DNA of 64,000 nucleotides from Parasutterella muris (GCF_943193095.1 NZ_CALPCV010000001.1:62001-126000), one strand, 5' to 3'; shown: positions 32,882 through 41,759, counted from the stretch's first letter. Program-made: numbers and translations. The notes: generated by a model not told the origin, from the letters alone.

Positions 32882-33232
32882 ATGAGCAAATATCAATATA
32901 CCGAACGTGATGTACCTGCCCTGTTAGGTCGTCGTGGATTCCTCAAGGTTATCGGTCTTTGTGCGGTCGCAGTTGTCGCTGCCGGCGCAGCGATCACGAA
33001 GCTGATCACTTCCAGAAATAAGGTGATTCTTGACCGTCAGGCCGGTTTGTATGCCGATGACAAGCGTCTTCAGAAGATGAAGCTGACTTCTTCTCATGAA
33101 AACGATGTTTGCTGGCAGGTTTATAAGGATATGAACGGTAAACCTGTTGAAGGCGAAATGTACAAACTCAACCATACGCACTACACACCGCGCTCTCAAC
33201 TCGCTATGACGGAGGCCGAACATCATGTCTAA
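32882..33232 (+). CDS. hydB: [FeFe]-hydrogenase small subunit with Tat signal (HydB)
   Basis: 116 residues. The twin-arginine motif GRRGFLK (16-22) is followed by a hydrophobic stretch (about 24-44), as in Desulfovibrio HydB. The mature part carries the iron-hydrogenase small-subunit core, with a WQVYKDMNGKP segment and LNHTHY near 100. HydB packs around HydA, and its Tat signal would carry the folded large subunit across the inner membrane. It starts 16 bases after hydA with AGGGTG upstream; its end overlaps the cytochrome gene by eight bases. Confidence 0.9.
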   Translation: MSKYQYTERDVPALLGRRGFLKVIGLCAVAVVAAGAAITKLITSRNKVILDRQAGLYADDKRLQKMKLTSSHENDVCWQVYKDMNGKPVEGEMYKLNHTHYTPRSQLAMTEAEHHV

Positions 33233-33917
33233 CGCTGAAATGCAAGGCGCACGTATTCTGCGCTTCCACACTTCCGACAAAGTATTCCACTCTATCAACG
33301 CGATCTGCTGGTACGCTTTGTTCTTCACAGGCGCCATCGTTTACTTCGGTAACATGATGGGCAAGATCTCCGATGAAACAGCCAATCTTCTGATGGTTTG
33401 GCACATTTGGCTCGGCGGTCTGTTCACGCTGAACTTCATCGGCTATGTTCTGTTCGCTCCGGAACGCTTCGCAGTGACGATGAAGAACCTGCTCGAGTGG
33501 GACAAGAACACCATTCTTTGGTTCAGAAACTTCGGCGGCTATCCGCGTCGTTTCTTCAAGATCCCCTTCGGACCGGTTGAAGTTCCGCCCCAGGGCCGTT
33601 ACAACGGCGGCCAGAAGATGAGCTATCTCATTTTCATCGCTGCGGTTGTTTACCTCATCGTCACCGGCTGGCTGCTTTGGATGGGTGCACCTCTTCTCGG
33701 TAAAACTGTCTTCTACTGGCTCTTCATGACCCACGTTTGGGGCAGCTTCATCGTGACAGCAATGGTCACCTGCGCTCATATTCCTCTGGCGCTCCTTTCC
33801 ATGGAACACTTCAAAGGCATTTGGCGCATCGGTTCCGGCGACATCTCCTACGAGGCCGCCGAACACCACGCTCCCACATGGGTTCAGCGTGACGTTATCA
33901 AGGTCGTTGAGAAATAA
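33225..33917 (+). CDS. Di-heme cytochrome b subunit (formate dehydrogenase gamma/FdnI-like) of the hydrogenase
   Basis: 230 residues with four predicted membrane helices (about 24-43, 55-77, 133-154, 163-190). Candidate heme ligands are His15 or His22, His60, His170 and His185, the pattern of the FdnI family with two b hemes. PPQGRYNGGQK in the loop before helix 3 is typical of that family. The start overlaps hydB, with GGAGG eight bases upstream. It should anchor HydAB to the periplasmic face and pass electrons from H2 to quinone. Phe is encoded almost only by TTC, as in the rest of this operon. Confidence 0.9.
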   Translation: MSNAEMQGARILRFHTSDKVFHSINAICWYALFFTGAIVYFGNMMGKISDETANLLMVWHIWLGGLFTLNFIGYVLFAPERFAVTMKNLLEWDKNTILWFRNFGGYPRRFFKIPFGPVEVPPQGRYNGGQKMSYLIFIAAVVYLIVTGWLLWMGAPLLGKTVFYWLFMTHVWGSFIVTAMVTCAHIPLALLSMEHFKGIWRIGSGDISYEAAEHHAPTWVQRDVIKVVEK

Positions 33918-33940
33918 TTTCTCGTCGGATTGATTTCAAG

Positions 33941-33967
33941 AAAGGGGCTTCGGCCCCTTTTTTTATG
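33941..33967 (+). terminator. Strong rho-independent terminator after hydAB-cytochrome b
   Basis: AAAGGGGC (33941-33948) pairs with GCCCCTTT (33953-33960) around a stable TTCG-type loop, followed by a T-run. It separates the structural genes from hydF. Confidence 0.95.
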
Positions 33968-34011
33968 GCTTTAATCTTTATACTGAAAGTTCTTCAAGCA
34001 AGGTGCTTATC

Positions 34012-35241
34012 ATGGCAGAAATGAATCAGAGTCCCAGAGGGACACGAATTCACATCGGTTTGTTCGGCAGACGAAACGCCGGAAAGTCGAGTGTGATCAA
34101 TGCGCTTACGAAACAGAAAATTGCGCTGGTCAGCGACATTGCTGGTACAACGACCGATCCTGTCTACAAAGCGATGGAACTACTGCCGCTTGGGCCGATC
34201 ATGCTTATTGATACTGCGGGTATCGATGATGTCGGCGATTTAGGAAAGCTGCGCATCGGCAAGACGCGGGAAGTCATGACTAAGACAGATGTCGCGCTCA
34301 TTGTGATGGATGCGGCAAACCCTTTTTCCGAATTCGAAGAAAAACTCATTGAAGAGTTCAAAAGACTGGGAACGCCTTATTTACTGGTTCTTAATAAGTG
34401 CGATACCGTGCCGTCTGCAGACGAGATTGCTGAGAAACTTCAGGCGGAGGTTAAAGAAGAATTCATAGTCGTCAGCGCGCTGAACAAAAGCGGCTTTGAC
34501 CGACTTCGCTCGGCAATTCTCTCTGCGGCGCCGCGCGCTTTTGAAGACAGGCCGCTCATTCGGGACCTTTTGAACCCGGGCGATACCGTTGTGTTTTGCG
34601 TGCCGATCGACACAGCGGCGCCCAAGGGCAGACTTATTCTGCCTCAGGTTCAGGCGCTTAGAGACACTCTGGATGCCAACGCGAACGCGATTGTCGCAAA
34701 AGAAAACCTTATTGCCGCTCAGCTGGATAATCTGAAAACTCCGCCTGCCCTTGTCGTTACCGACAGTCAGGTGTTTGGCAAGGCTGCGAAAATCGTTCCT
34801 AAGGAAATTCCTCTAACATCTTTCTCGATCTTGATGGCAAGAAATAAGGGCGATCTGACAGGGCTTGTCGAAGGTGCCAAAGCGATTGAATCACTTAAAC
34901 CGGGAGACAAAGTTCTGATCGCGGAAGCCTGTACGCATCAGTGTCAGGCTGAAGATATCGGACGTGTCAAAATTCCCGCCTGGCTGCAGGAGCATGTCGG
35001 CGGAGAGCTGTCTTTTGAATGGTATACCGGAGACTCATTTCCGGAAGATGTCAGCGACTATAAACTTGTGATTCACTGCGGCGCCTGCATGATCAACCGC
35101 AGAGCGATGCTTTCCAGACAGCGGCAGTGCAGAGAGGCAGGTGTGCCGATCGTGAACTACGGAGTTCTGATTGCGTATATAAAGGGAATACTGAAGCGCG
35201 TGCTTTCTCCCTTCCCGGAAGCACGGGAAGCGCTTTCGTAA
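34012..35241 (+). CDS. hydF: [FeFe]-hydrogenase H-cluster maturation GTPase HydF
   Basis: Scaffold on which the 2Fe subcluster is completed before transfer to HydA. 409 residues from ATG at 34012, which has AAGGTG six bases upstream. The N-terminal GTPase domain has GRRNAGKSS (19-27), DTAGID and NKCD. The middle dimerisation domain is followed by the Fe-S domain with Cys307-x-His309 and His355-Cys356-x2-Cys359, the HydF CxH...HCxxC signature. It lies behind a strong terminator, so it needs its own promoter. Its maturation partners HydE and HydG are not in this window. Confidence 0.95.
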   Translation: MAEMNQSPRGTRIHIGLFGRRNAGKSSVINALTKQKIALVSDIAGTTTDPVYKAMELLPLGPIMLIDTAGIDDVGDLGKLRIGKTREVMTKTDVALIVMDAANPFSEFEEKLIEEFKRLGTPYLLVLNKCDTVPSADEIAEKLQAEVKEEFIVVSALNKSGFDRLRSAILSAAPRAFEDRPLIRDLLNPGDTVVFCVPIDTAAPKGRLILPQVQALRDTLDANANAIVAKENLIAAQLDNLKTPPALVVTDSQVFGKAAKIVPKEIPLTSFSILMARNKGDLTGLVEGAKAIESLKPGDKVLIAEACTHQCQAEDIGRVKIPAWLQEHVGGELSFEWYTGDSFPEDVSDYKLVIHCGACMINRRAMLSRQRQCREAGVPIVNYGVLIAYIKGILKRVLSPFPEAREALS

Positions 35242-35251
35242 AGGCTTCCCG
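35211..35251. terminator. Alternative stem-loops at the convergent hydF/prfC ends
   Basis: CTTCCCG (35211-35217), CGGGAAGC (35224-35231) and GCTTCCCG (35244-35251) can form either of two mutually exclusive hairpins. They span the hydF stop and reach to 11 bases before the prfC stop. No U-run follows, so termination is only possible, not shown. Confidence 0.35.
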
Positions 35252-35261
35252 GCAGATCGGA

Positions 35262-36890
35262 TTAAATCGCAATATCCGTGTCGGTGTGTTTGAGCTTCTG
35301 ACCGTGTTCTCGGGTGACGTGGAAAGTCACCTGAGGCCAGTGTTTCTGTGTGGTCTGAAGGTTGTATACGCTTGTCGCAAGGTACACCGGATTGCCTTCC
35401 GCGTCTTTTGCAAGGCGCAGAGCCTGTTCCCGCTCAAAATCTTTTTTCGTCTGTTCATCCGGGTATGTCAGCCAGCGGGCGGTTGAGATCGGAGTGTTTT
35501 CGTAGATAGCGTCGACGTTGTATTCGGTCGCCAGACGCTGAGCAACGATTTCAAACTGAAGTGCGCCGACCGCGCCGAGAAGAAGGTTGCCGAGTTCATC
35601 TTCGAACACCTGAATCGCGCCTTCTTCGCCGAGTTCTTTCAAGCCTTTATGAAGCTGTTTTGCTTTGAAAGGGTCTCTGGCGCGTGCGCTTCTGAACAAT
35701 TCCGGAGCAAAGTAAGGAATACCGGTAAAGCCGAGTATTTCGCCTTGCGTTAGGGTGTCGCCGATGTGAAGCTGTCCGTGGTTATAGATACCGATAATAT
35801 CTCCGGCAACAGCGTCGGTCATAAGGACACGGTCGTTGGCCATAAAGGTCAGAGCGTTAGGAATCTTCATATCCTTCTGTTCACGAACGTGGTAGACCTT
35901 CATGCCGGGTTTGTACTCGCCGGAGCAGACGCGGAAGAACGCGATGCGGTCACGATGTTTCGGATCCATATTGGCCTGAATCTTGAAGACGAAGCCGCTG
36001 AATTTGGCTTCATCCGGTTCAACCATGCGTTTGCCGGCATCACGAGGCTGCGGAGTCGGAGCCCAGCGAATGAGCGCGTCCAGGACGTCCTGCACACCGA
36101 AGTTATTGACACCGGAGCCGAAGAAGACAGGCGTTTGGTCACCGGCAAGGAAACGTTCCAAGGAGAAAGGTTCACTAGCGCCCTGAATGAGCTCGATGCT
36201 TTCTCTGACGTTCCCGATTTCCAGCGGGAACAGCTGATCGAGCCTCGGGTTATCCAGTCCCTCAATAACTTCGACATCGTCGCTAAGTTTCTCGCCGCCC
36301 GGAGTGAAACGGACAAGCTTATTGTCCAGAAGAGAGAACACACCTCGGAAAGTTTTTCCCATTCCAATCGGCCATGTAATCGGGGCACACTCGATTTTGA
36401 GGACGTTTTCAATTTCTCCGAGCAGATCGATCGGGTCCTGGACCTCGCGGTCCAGTTTATTGATGAACGTAATAATCGGAGTTTTACGCAGACGGCAAAC
36501 TTCCAAAAGTTTAATTGTCTGCGCCTCCACGCCCTTGGCGGCATCGATAACCATGACTGCGCAGTCAACGGCGGTCAGTACTCGATAGGTATCTTCCGAG
36601 AAGTCCTCATGTCCCGGGGTATCGAGAAGATTGATTACGTGATCGTCGTACTCAAACTGCATAACGGAGCTGGTGACGGAAATACCGCGTTGTTTTTCAA
36701 CTTCCATCCAGTCGCTCGTTGCATGACGGCCGGCTTTACGTCCCTTGACCGCGCCTGCGAGCTGAATTGCTCCGCCGAAAAGAAGCAGCTTTTCGGTAAG
36801 AGTTGTTTTACCAGCGTCAGGGTGAGAAATAATCGCGAAGGTTCTTCTGTGTTTAATTTGTTTTTGCGTTTGAGAGCTCAGCTCCGGCAT
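35262..36890 (-). CDS. prfC: Peptide chain release factor 3 (PrfC)
   Basis: GTPase that recycles release factors RF1/RF2 after peptide release. 542 residues. G1 is ISHPDAGKTTL (about 21-31); KGRKAGRHATSDWMEVEKQRGISVTSSVM (split by the switch region) and DTPGHEDF follow, with FINKLDRE giving guanine specificity. The C-terminal domain keeps VGALQFEIVAQRL. It is convergent with hydF and unrelated in function. Confidence 0.97.
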   Translation of the reverse strand: MPELSSQTQKQIKHRRTFAIISHPDAGKTTLTEKLLLFGGAIQLAGAVKGRKAGRHATSDWMEVEKQRGISVTSSVMQFEYDDHVINLLDTPGHEDFSEDTYRVLTAVDCAVMVIDAAKGVEAQTIKLLEVCRLRKTPIITFINKLDREVQDPIDLLGEIENVLKIECAPITWPIGMGKTFRGVFSLLDNKLVRFTPGGEKLSDDVEVIEGLDNPRLDQLFPLEIGNVRESIELIQGASEPFSLERFLAGDQTPVFFGSGVNNFGVQDVLDALIRWAPTPQPRDAGKRMVEPDEAKFSGFVFKIQANMDPKHRDRIAFFRVCSGEYKPGMKVYHVREQKDMKIPNALTFMANDRVLMTDAVAGDIIGIYNHGQLHIGDTLTQGEILGFTGIPYFAPELFRSARARDPFKAKQLHKGLKELGEEGAIQVFEDELGNLLLGAVGALQFEIVAQRLATEYNVDAIYENTPISTARWLTYPDEQTKKDFEREQALRLAKDAEGNPVYLATSVYNLQTTQKHWPQVTFHVTREHGQKLKHTDTDIAI

Positions 36891-37067
36891 TTTGTTGTCC
36901 TGTTTATCGATAAGTCACGAATTTTACGTCAATTTTCGAAGAGCTCTATTATCGCACCGACGGAATTATTTATCTTCGTAACAGGAAAAGAAGAAAAGAA
37001 CGTATTAAATGTGATTGTTAAGACTTTATTAATTAGAATGTACGGAGCATCCATCTAGTTAAATCAA

Positions 37068-38354
37068 ATGAAAAATTCATACTTTCCAAAATGGTCCGTG
37101 AAGACGGCAGGCGTTATTGCGCCTGATGAAACACTGCCCTTAGGCCAAACGCTTGCCATGGGCATTCAGCATGTTGTGATTATGTTCGGCTCAACGGTTC
37201 TAGCGCCATTAATTATGGGCTTGGACCCGAATGTTGCGATTTTCATGAGCGGTATCGGAACGCTGCTGTTCTTCCTGGTGGTTGGCGGTCACGTCCCGAG
37301 TTATCTGGGTTCAAGTTTCGCGTTTATCGGGGTCGTTATTGCGGCTACCGGTTATGCCGGCAGCGGACCGAATCCGAATATTCCGGTTGCGATGGGCGGT
37401 GTTATCGCCTGCGGTGTCGTGTATGCCTTGGTCGGTCTCATTGTTATGTTTACCGGAATCAAATGGATTGAGCGGCTGATGCCTCCGGTTGTCACGGGTT
37501 CCATCGTTATGACGATCGGCCTTAATTTGGCGCCTGTGGCGGTAAAAGGGATGGGTACAACGACTTTTGAACAGTGGTATGCCTCTGCAGCGGTTCTGAT
37601 CATGGGGTTTGTCGCTGTTTATCTTCGCGGTTTCCTGCAAAAGCTCCTGATTCTTGTCGGTATTGTGATCGCGTATATCTTCTACTGGATCCTTACGAAC
37701 TTAATGGGTCTGGGCAAGCCGATTGATTTTCAGCCGCTTTATGACGCCAGCTGGTTTGGCTTTCCGCATTTCTCCGCTCCAGTTTTCCAGCCTGAAGCGA
37801 TGATCCTCATTGTTCCGGTGGTTGTTATTTTGATCGCAGAGAACTTAGGACACATCAAAGCGGTCAATGTCATGACGCATAGAAATCTGGATCCCTATAT
37901 CGGACGATCATTCTTCGGTGACGGGTTAGCGACTATCATCGCTGGTTTCGGCGGCGGCCCCGGCGTGACCACATACGGAGAAAACATTGGCGTGATGGCG
38001 GCTACCCGCGTCTACTCTACCTTGATTTTCCCCGTAGCCGGTCTGTTTGCGATTCTGCTGAGCTTCTCGCCGAAGTTTGGTGCGGTCATTCAAACTATCC
38101 CAGGTCCGCTTCTCGGAGCGGTTTCTGTGGTGGTATTCGGATTTATTGCCGCTGCCGGTGTGCGCATCATGATTGAAAACAAAATTGATCTTGCCAGCAG
38201 CAAGAACTTAATCGTGACTGCGGTTACACTGATTATCGGCGCAGGCGATTTCTCTCTGAAGATTGGCGGTTTTGAACTTGGAGGCATCGGTACAGCGACC
38301 CTTGCCGCAATTCTGCTCAACCTCATTATGGAAGACAGAAAGCAGTCGGCCTAA
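37068..38354 (+). CDS. uraA: NCS2-family uracil permease (UraA/RutG-like)
   Basis: Inner-membrane proton-coupled nucleobase transporter, 428 residues with about 14 hydrophobic segments. The substrate-site segments are visible: IAENLGHIKAV (Glu near 265) and TTYGENIGVMAATRVYS (about 305-321), which mark uracil rather than xanthine or ascorbate members. Uracil is inferred from this motif. A terminator follows 19 bases after the stop. Confidence 0.9.
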   Translation: MKNSYFPKWSVKTAGVIAPDETLPLGQTLAMGIQHVVIMFGSTVLAPLIMGLDPNVAIFMSGIGTLLFFLVVGGHVPSYLGSSFAFIGVVIAATGYAGSGPNPNIPVAMGGVIACGVVYALVGLIVMFTGIKWIERLMPPVVTGSIVMTIGLNLAPVAVKGMGTTTFEQWYASAAVLIMGFVAVYLRGFLQKLLILVGIVIAYIFYWILTNLMGLGKPIDFQPLYDASWFGFPHFSAPVFQPEAMILIVPVVVILIAENLGHIKAVNVMTHRNLDPYIGRSFFGDGLATIIAGFGGGPGVTTYGENIGVMAATRVYSTLIFPVAGLFAILLSFSPKFGAVIQTIPGPLLGAVSVVVFGFIAAAGVRIMIENKIDLASSKNLIVTAVTLIIGAGDFSLKIGGFELGGIGTATLAAILLNLIMEDRKQSA

Positions 38355-38373
38355 TCATTTTTTAATTTTATTC

Positions 38374-38411
38374 AGCCGCCCGATGTTTCATTGAGGCGGC
38401 TAATTTTTTTT
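38374..38411 (+). terminator. Rho-independent terminator after uraA
   Basis: AGCCGCC (38374-38380) pairs with GGCGGCT (38395-38401), then a T-run (38404-38411). The run reaches to within eight bases of the mutY start. Confidence 0.85.
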
Positions 38412-38418
38412 GATTTGA

Positions 38419-39399
38419 ATGAAAAAGAGCGATCCCGCACGAGCGATTATTGAGTGGCAGAAGCAATTCGGCCGACATGATTTGCCCTGGCAGCAAACCA
38501 CTGAACCTTATCCGCGCTGGGTTGCTGAAATCATGCTTCAGCAGACTCAGGTAAAGACTGTTATTCCTTACTATTTGAAATTTATGTCGCGGTTCCCGAC
38601 AGTTAAAGCGCTTGCTAAAGCCGACCGGGAGGAAGTATTTCAGCTTTGGGCAGGGCTCGGTTATTACAGTCGGGCGGAGAATCTGCATCGCTGCGCACAG
38701 GAGGTCGCAGAGCGATACAACGGAGTTTTCCCGACAGAGATATCGGATCTTGTGACACTTTCAGGTATCGGCCGTTCAACAGCGGGAGCGATACGCAGCG
38801 CATGTACGGACATTCCGTCTCCGATATTAGACGGTAATGTCAAACGGGTTTTATCCCGTCTGCTGCTTATTGGTGACGGGCTCAGTGCATCAGCACTCGA
38901 TAAGAAGCTGTGGCTTGCAGCCGAAGAGATCCAGCCTAAGGAAGAGGGAAGAGCCTATGCACAGGCAATGATGGATTTGGGCGCGACTGTTTGCGTCAGA
39001 AACAGACCGCGCTGTGAAGTTTGTCCTCTTCAGAAAATGTGCCGAGCATGTGCCGAAGGACTTCAGGAAAGCTATCCGCCCAAAAAGAAACGCGCTCCTG
39101 TGCCGGAAGAACCGATCCATATGCTGATCTACGTCAGGGACGGAAAAGTTCTTCTAATCAAGAGAGAAAGTCGGTACTGGAAAAATCTTTGGGTCCTTCC
39201 TGAGGCGCAGGTTTTGCCTTCAGACGCCCGCGAATGCGGATTCATCACGCATCGGCTGACGCACCTGAAACTGATGATTTCGCTCAGTACGGTTCCGCTC
39301 TCGTCTCCCCCCGAAGGTCGATGGTTCACATTGGAAGAGCTGACAAACGCAGCTGTTGCGACGCCTTTAAAGACGTTCTTACTGGAATTTCTTGCTTAG
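38419..39399 (+). CDS. mutY: A/G-specific adenine glycosylase MutY
   Basis: Removes adenine mispaired with 8-oxoguanine. 326 residues. The catalytic Glu37 lies in AEIMLQQTQV and Asp138 in SPILDGNVKRV. The [4Fe-4S] ligands are Cys192, Cys199, Cys202 and Cys208, the same numbering as E. coli. The C-terminal Nudix-like recognition domain (about 230-326) is somewhat short. No Shine-Dalgarno is obvious because the upstream sequence is the uraA terminator tail. Convergent with rapZ, ten bases apart. Confidence 0.96.
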   Translation: MKKSDPARAIIEWQKQFGRHDLPWQQTTEPYPRWVAEIMLQQTQVKTVIPYYLKFMSRFPTVKALAKADREEVFQLWAGLGYYSRAENLHRCAQEVAERYNGVFPTEISDLVTLSGIGRSTAGAIRSACTDIPSPILDGNVKRVLSRLLLIGDGLSASALDKKLWLAAEEIQPKEEGRAYAQAMMDLGATVCVRNRPRCEVCPLQKMCRACAEGLQESYPPKKKRAPVPEEPIHMLIYVRDGKVLLIKRESRYWKNLWVLPEAQVLPSDARECGFITHRLTHLKLMISLSTVPLSSPPEGRWFTLEELTNAAVATPLKTFLLEFLA

Positions 39400-39409
39400 G
39401 CAGGAAAAA

Positions 39410-40270
39410 TTATTTTGCGGCGTCGAGCGTGCGGTGGCGCGTAATGACGCCCTCACAGCGCTCGGAGAAATATTTTCCGAGCTGCTCGCAAATATAGACG
39501 GAGCGGTGCTGTCCGCCCGTACAGCCGATTGAGACCGTAAGGTAGTGCCGATTCTGTGCTTCGTAGTGGGGAAGCCACTTTTCCACAAAACCACGGATGT
39601 CTTCGAACATGCTTCGAACGAGAGGTTCCTTGCTGAGGAAATCGATAACCGGCTGATCTTTTCCGTTTAGCGGCCGAAGCTCTTCAACCCAATAGGGGTT
39701 AGGAAGGCAGCGAACGTCGAAGACCAAGTCACTGGCGATCGGCAGTCCTTTTTTGAACCCGAATGATTCGAAAGTGAGGAGGATGGCGCCTTTTTTGGCG
39801 TTGACGAAGCTGCGCACCCAATGCTTCAGTGTGTTGGGGAGCATTCCTGTGGTGTCAATGATATGCGCGTCATCCATGATCGGCTCGAGCAGTTTCCTTT
39901 CTCTTTCAATCGCTTCAACCAGCGTTTCGGGAGAATCTGAGTCGGCTTGGCTTAGAGGGTGCTGACGCCTGGTCTCGGAATATCTTTGGACAAGCGCATC
40001 TGTTGAAGCTGTCAGGCACAGTATCCTTAAATGCACACCGGAAGCGACCAGATCTTCAAGATCGCGGCTGAGCTCGGAGAGTGAAACATCGCTGCGTGCA
40101 TCCAGTGAAACGGCAAGATGCTCTCTTCGGACGGAATGAAGATGCTTTGTGACAGGCACGACATATTTACCGGGCAGATTGTCGATACAGTAGTAGCCCA
40201 GATCTTCAAGCTGCTTCAGCGCGATTGATTTACCGCTTCCGGACAGGCCGGTCACCAAGATTAACTGCAT
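39410..40270 (-). CDS. rapZ: RNase adapter protein RapZ (YvcJ family NTPase)
   Basis: P-loop protein; in E. coli RapZ guides RNase E to the sRNA GlmZ and binds glucosamine-6-phosphate. 286 residues. Walker A is GLSGSGKS at 8-15; Walker B-like VSLDARSD follows. The C-terminal half contains FGFKKGLP, DVRCLPNPYW and IGCTGGQHRSV. It is the last gene of the leftward rpoN-ptsN-hprK-rapZ cluster. Confidence 0.95.
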   Translation of the reverse strand: MQLILVTGLSGSGKSIALKQLEDLGYYCIDNLPGKYVVPVTKHLHSVRREHLAVSLDARSDVSLSELSRDLEDLVASGVHLRILCLTASTDALVQRYSETRRQHPLSQADSDSPETLVEAIERERKLLEPIMDDAHIIDTTGMLPNTLKHWVRSFVNAKKGAILLTFESFGFKKGLPIASDLVFDVRCLPNPYWVEELRPLNGKDQPVIDFLSKEPLVRSMFEDIRGFVEKWLPHYEAQNRHYLTVSIGCTGGQHRSVYICEQLGKYFSERCEGVITRHRTLDAAK

Positions 40271-40285
40271 TTCAAGTCCCCGTTT

Positions 40286-41224
40286 TTACAAGCCGTCCTC
40301 GGCCATCATAAGTTTGCGCTGCCGCTGGAAGAATTCCTCAATTGTGTTGATTCCCCGCAGCTGAAGGATCGCGCTTCGAACGGCGGCTTCGACCAGCACG
40401 GCAAGGTTTCGTCCGCCGCCGACTGGAATGATCATTTTTCTGATCGGCTGTCCGAGCACTTCGGTGAACAGTTCTGTCTCGGGCAGTCTTTCCATGAGTT
40501 CGCCCTGATCAAACTGCTTGAGTTCAGCCACAAGGTTAAGCCGCATTTTGCGGCGTACCGCAGTTTCTCCGAAGATTGTTTTAATGTCGAGCAGACCGAT
40601 TCCACGGACCTCCAGGAGGTTCGCAAGTAACGCGGGCGCCGATCCCTCGACCCAATCAGGCGCTCTTTGAATGAAATCGACCACATCGTCTGCGACCAGA
40701 CCGTGTCCTCGTGTGACTAATTCCAAGCCAAGCTCGCTTTTGCCGATGCCGCTTTGACCGGAGAGGAGAATGCCCATGCCGAATACATCCATAAAAACGC
40801 CGTGCATTGAACAGCTTGGCGCAAGCAGGCGAACAATGTATTGTCTTACGAGTGTCAGGACCCGCTCCGGCGTTTCCGAAGTGCTGAAAACAACCAGATC
40901 GTGTTCTATCAGCGCCTGCACCATATCCGGCTGCAGGCTAAGGTTAGCGCAGAGGACAAAGCCGAGAGATTTGTCTGAGGCAAGTTTCGCGATCAAGCTC
41001 TTTCGGGATTCTGAGCCGATTTGATCAAAGAATGCGATTTCAGCCGGTCCGAGAATGTGTAGTCGATCTGGGTGAATAATGTTTAGGAATCCGACTGCGA
41101 GTGTCGGATAGTTAACAGCGTTGGGCGAGAGCTCAATCGAATCTCCCGCATGAGACTGGCCGTAGAGCCAGTTGAAATCAAACTTGCGCTTGCAGAGGGT
41201 GAAGAGCTGCTGATAAGTTGCCAT
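40286..41224 (-). CDS. hprK: HPr kinase/phosphorylase HprK
   Basis: Phosphorylates and dephosphorylates HPr on serine. 312 residues. His141 in HGVFMD, Walker A SGQSGIGKS (155-163) and the HprK signature LEVRGIGLLDIKTIFGE (about 206-222) are present. With ptsN it points to the regulatory nitrogen-type PTS common in betaproteobacteria; HPr and enzyme I genes are not in the window. Confidence 0.96.
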   Translation of the reverse strand: MATYQQLFTLCKRKFDFNWLYGQSHAGDSIELSPNAVNYPTLAVGFLNIIHPDRLHILGPAEIAFFDQIGSESRKSLIAKLASDKSLGFVLCANLSLQPDMVQALIEHDLVVFSTSETPERVLTLVRQYIVRLLAPSCSMHGVFMDVFGMGILLSGQSGIGKSELGLELVTRGHGLVADDVVDFIQRAPDWVEGSAPALLANLLEVRGIGLLDIKTIFGETAVRRKMRLNLVAELKQFDQGELMERLPETELFTEVLGQPIRKMIIPVGGGRNLAVLVEAAVRSAILQLRGINTIEEFFQRQRKLMMAEDGL

Positions 41225-41230
41225 AAAAAT

Positions 41231-41716
41231 CTAACTCTCACGTTTATCCGATTCGTACTTCTCAGCGCACCATTTATTCAGAGCTTCGCAAAATTTTTCC
41301 GAAGTGTTGGCCTGAGATAATTTTGTTCGGATGGATTCGTCGGAAAAAATTTCCGCGGCGCCGGCCAGAAGTTCAAGATGTTCGCTGCAGGCTTCTTCCG
41401 GAGCCAAGAGAAAGAACAGACTGTGCGTCGGTTCTTCTCCGGCGCGGGCGGGTTCGAGCTGCCCGTGCAGCCGGATGAAAAGGGCGCATGGCTGACTTAG
41501 GTTTGGAAGGCGGCAGTGCGGCAGAGAAATTCCGTAGCCGAGATAAGTAGAGCCAAGCTTTTCCCGCGCGATGAGTGCGTCGAACACCTCCTTGCGATCC
41601 AGTCGGTAAATCAGCGACAGAGCTTGAGCGGCTTGTTCGAATACACGTTTCTTACTGCTCGGTGAAATACCAAGCAGAATATTTTCGGGCTTTAGAAGCA
41701 GGCACAGTGCATTCAT
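41231..41716 (-). CDS. ptsN: Nitrogen PTS EIIA component PtsN
   Basis: 161-residue EIIA-Ntr domain. The phosphorylated histidine is His67 in YGISLPHCR. It acts as a phosphorylation-dependent regulator, for example of potassium transport, rather than in sugar uptake. It lies seven bases upstream of hprK and 43 bases from the rpoN stop. The hibernation factor gene hpf, usual between rpoN and ptsN, is missing. Confidence 0.95.
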   Translation of the reverse strand: MNALCLLLKPENILLGISPSSKKRVFEQAAQALSLIYRLDRKEVFDALIAREKLGSTYLGYGISLPHCRLPNLSQPCALFIRLHGQLEPARAGEEPTHSLFFLLAPEEACSEHLELLAGAAEIFSDESIRTKLSQANTSEKFCEALNKWCAEKYESDKRES

Positions 41717-41759
41717 AATGCGTCACTCGATTTGATCAATCAGTTATTGTAAACGTGAA

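Noticed and set aside
35766..37058. Long open frame antisense to prfC (430 codons)
   Set aside because: It covers a clear RF3 gene on the other strand; the protein shows no family features.
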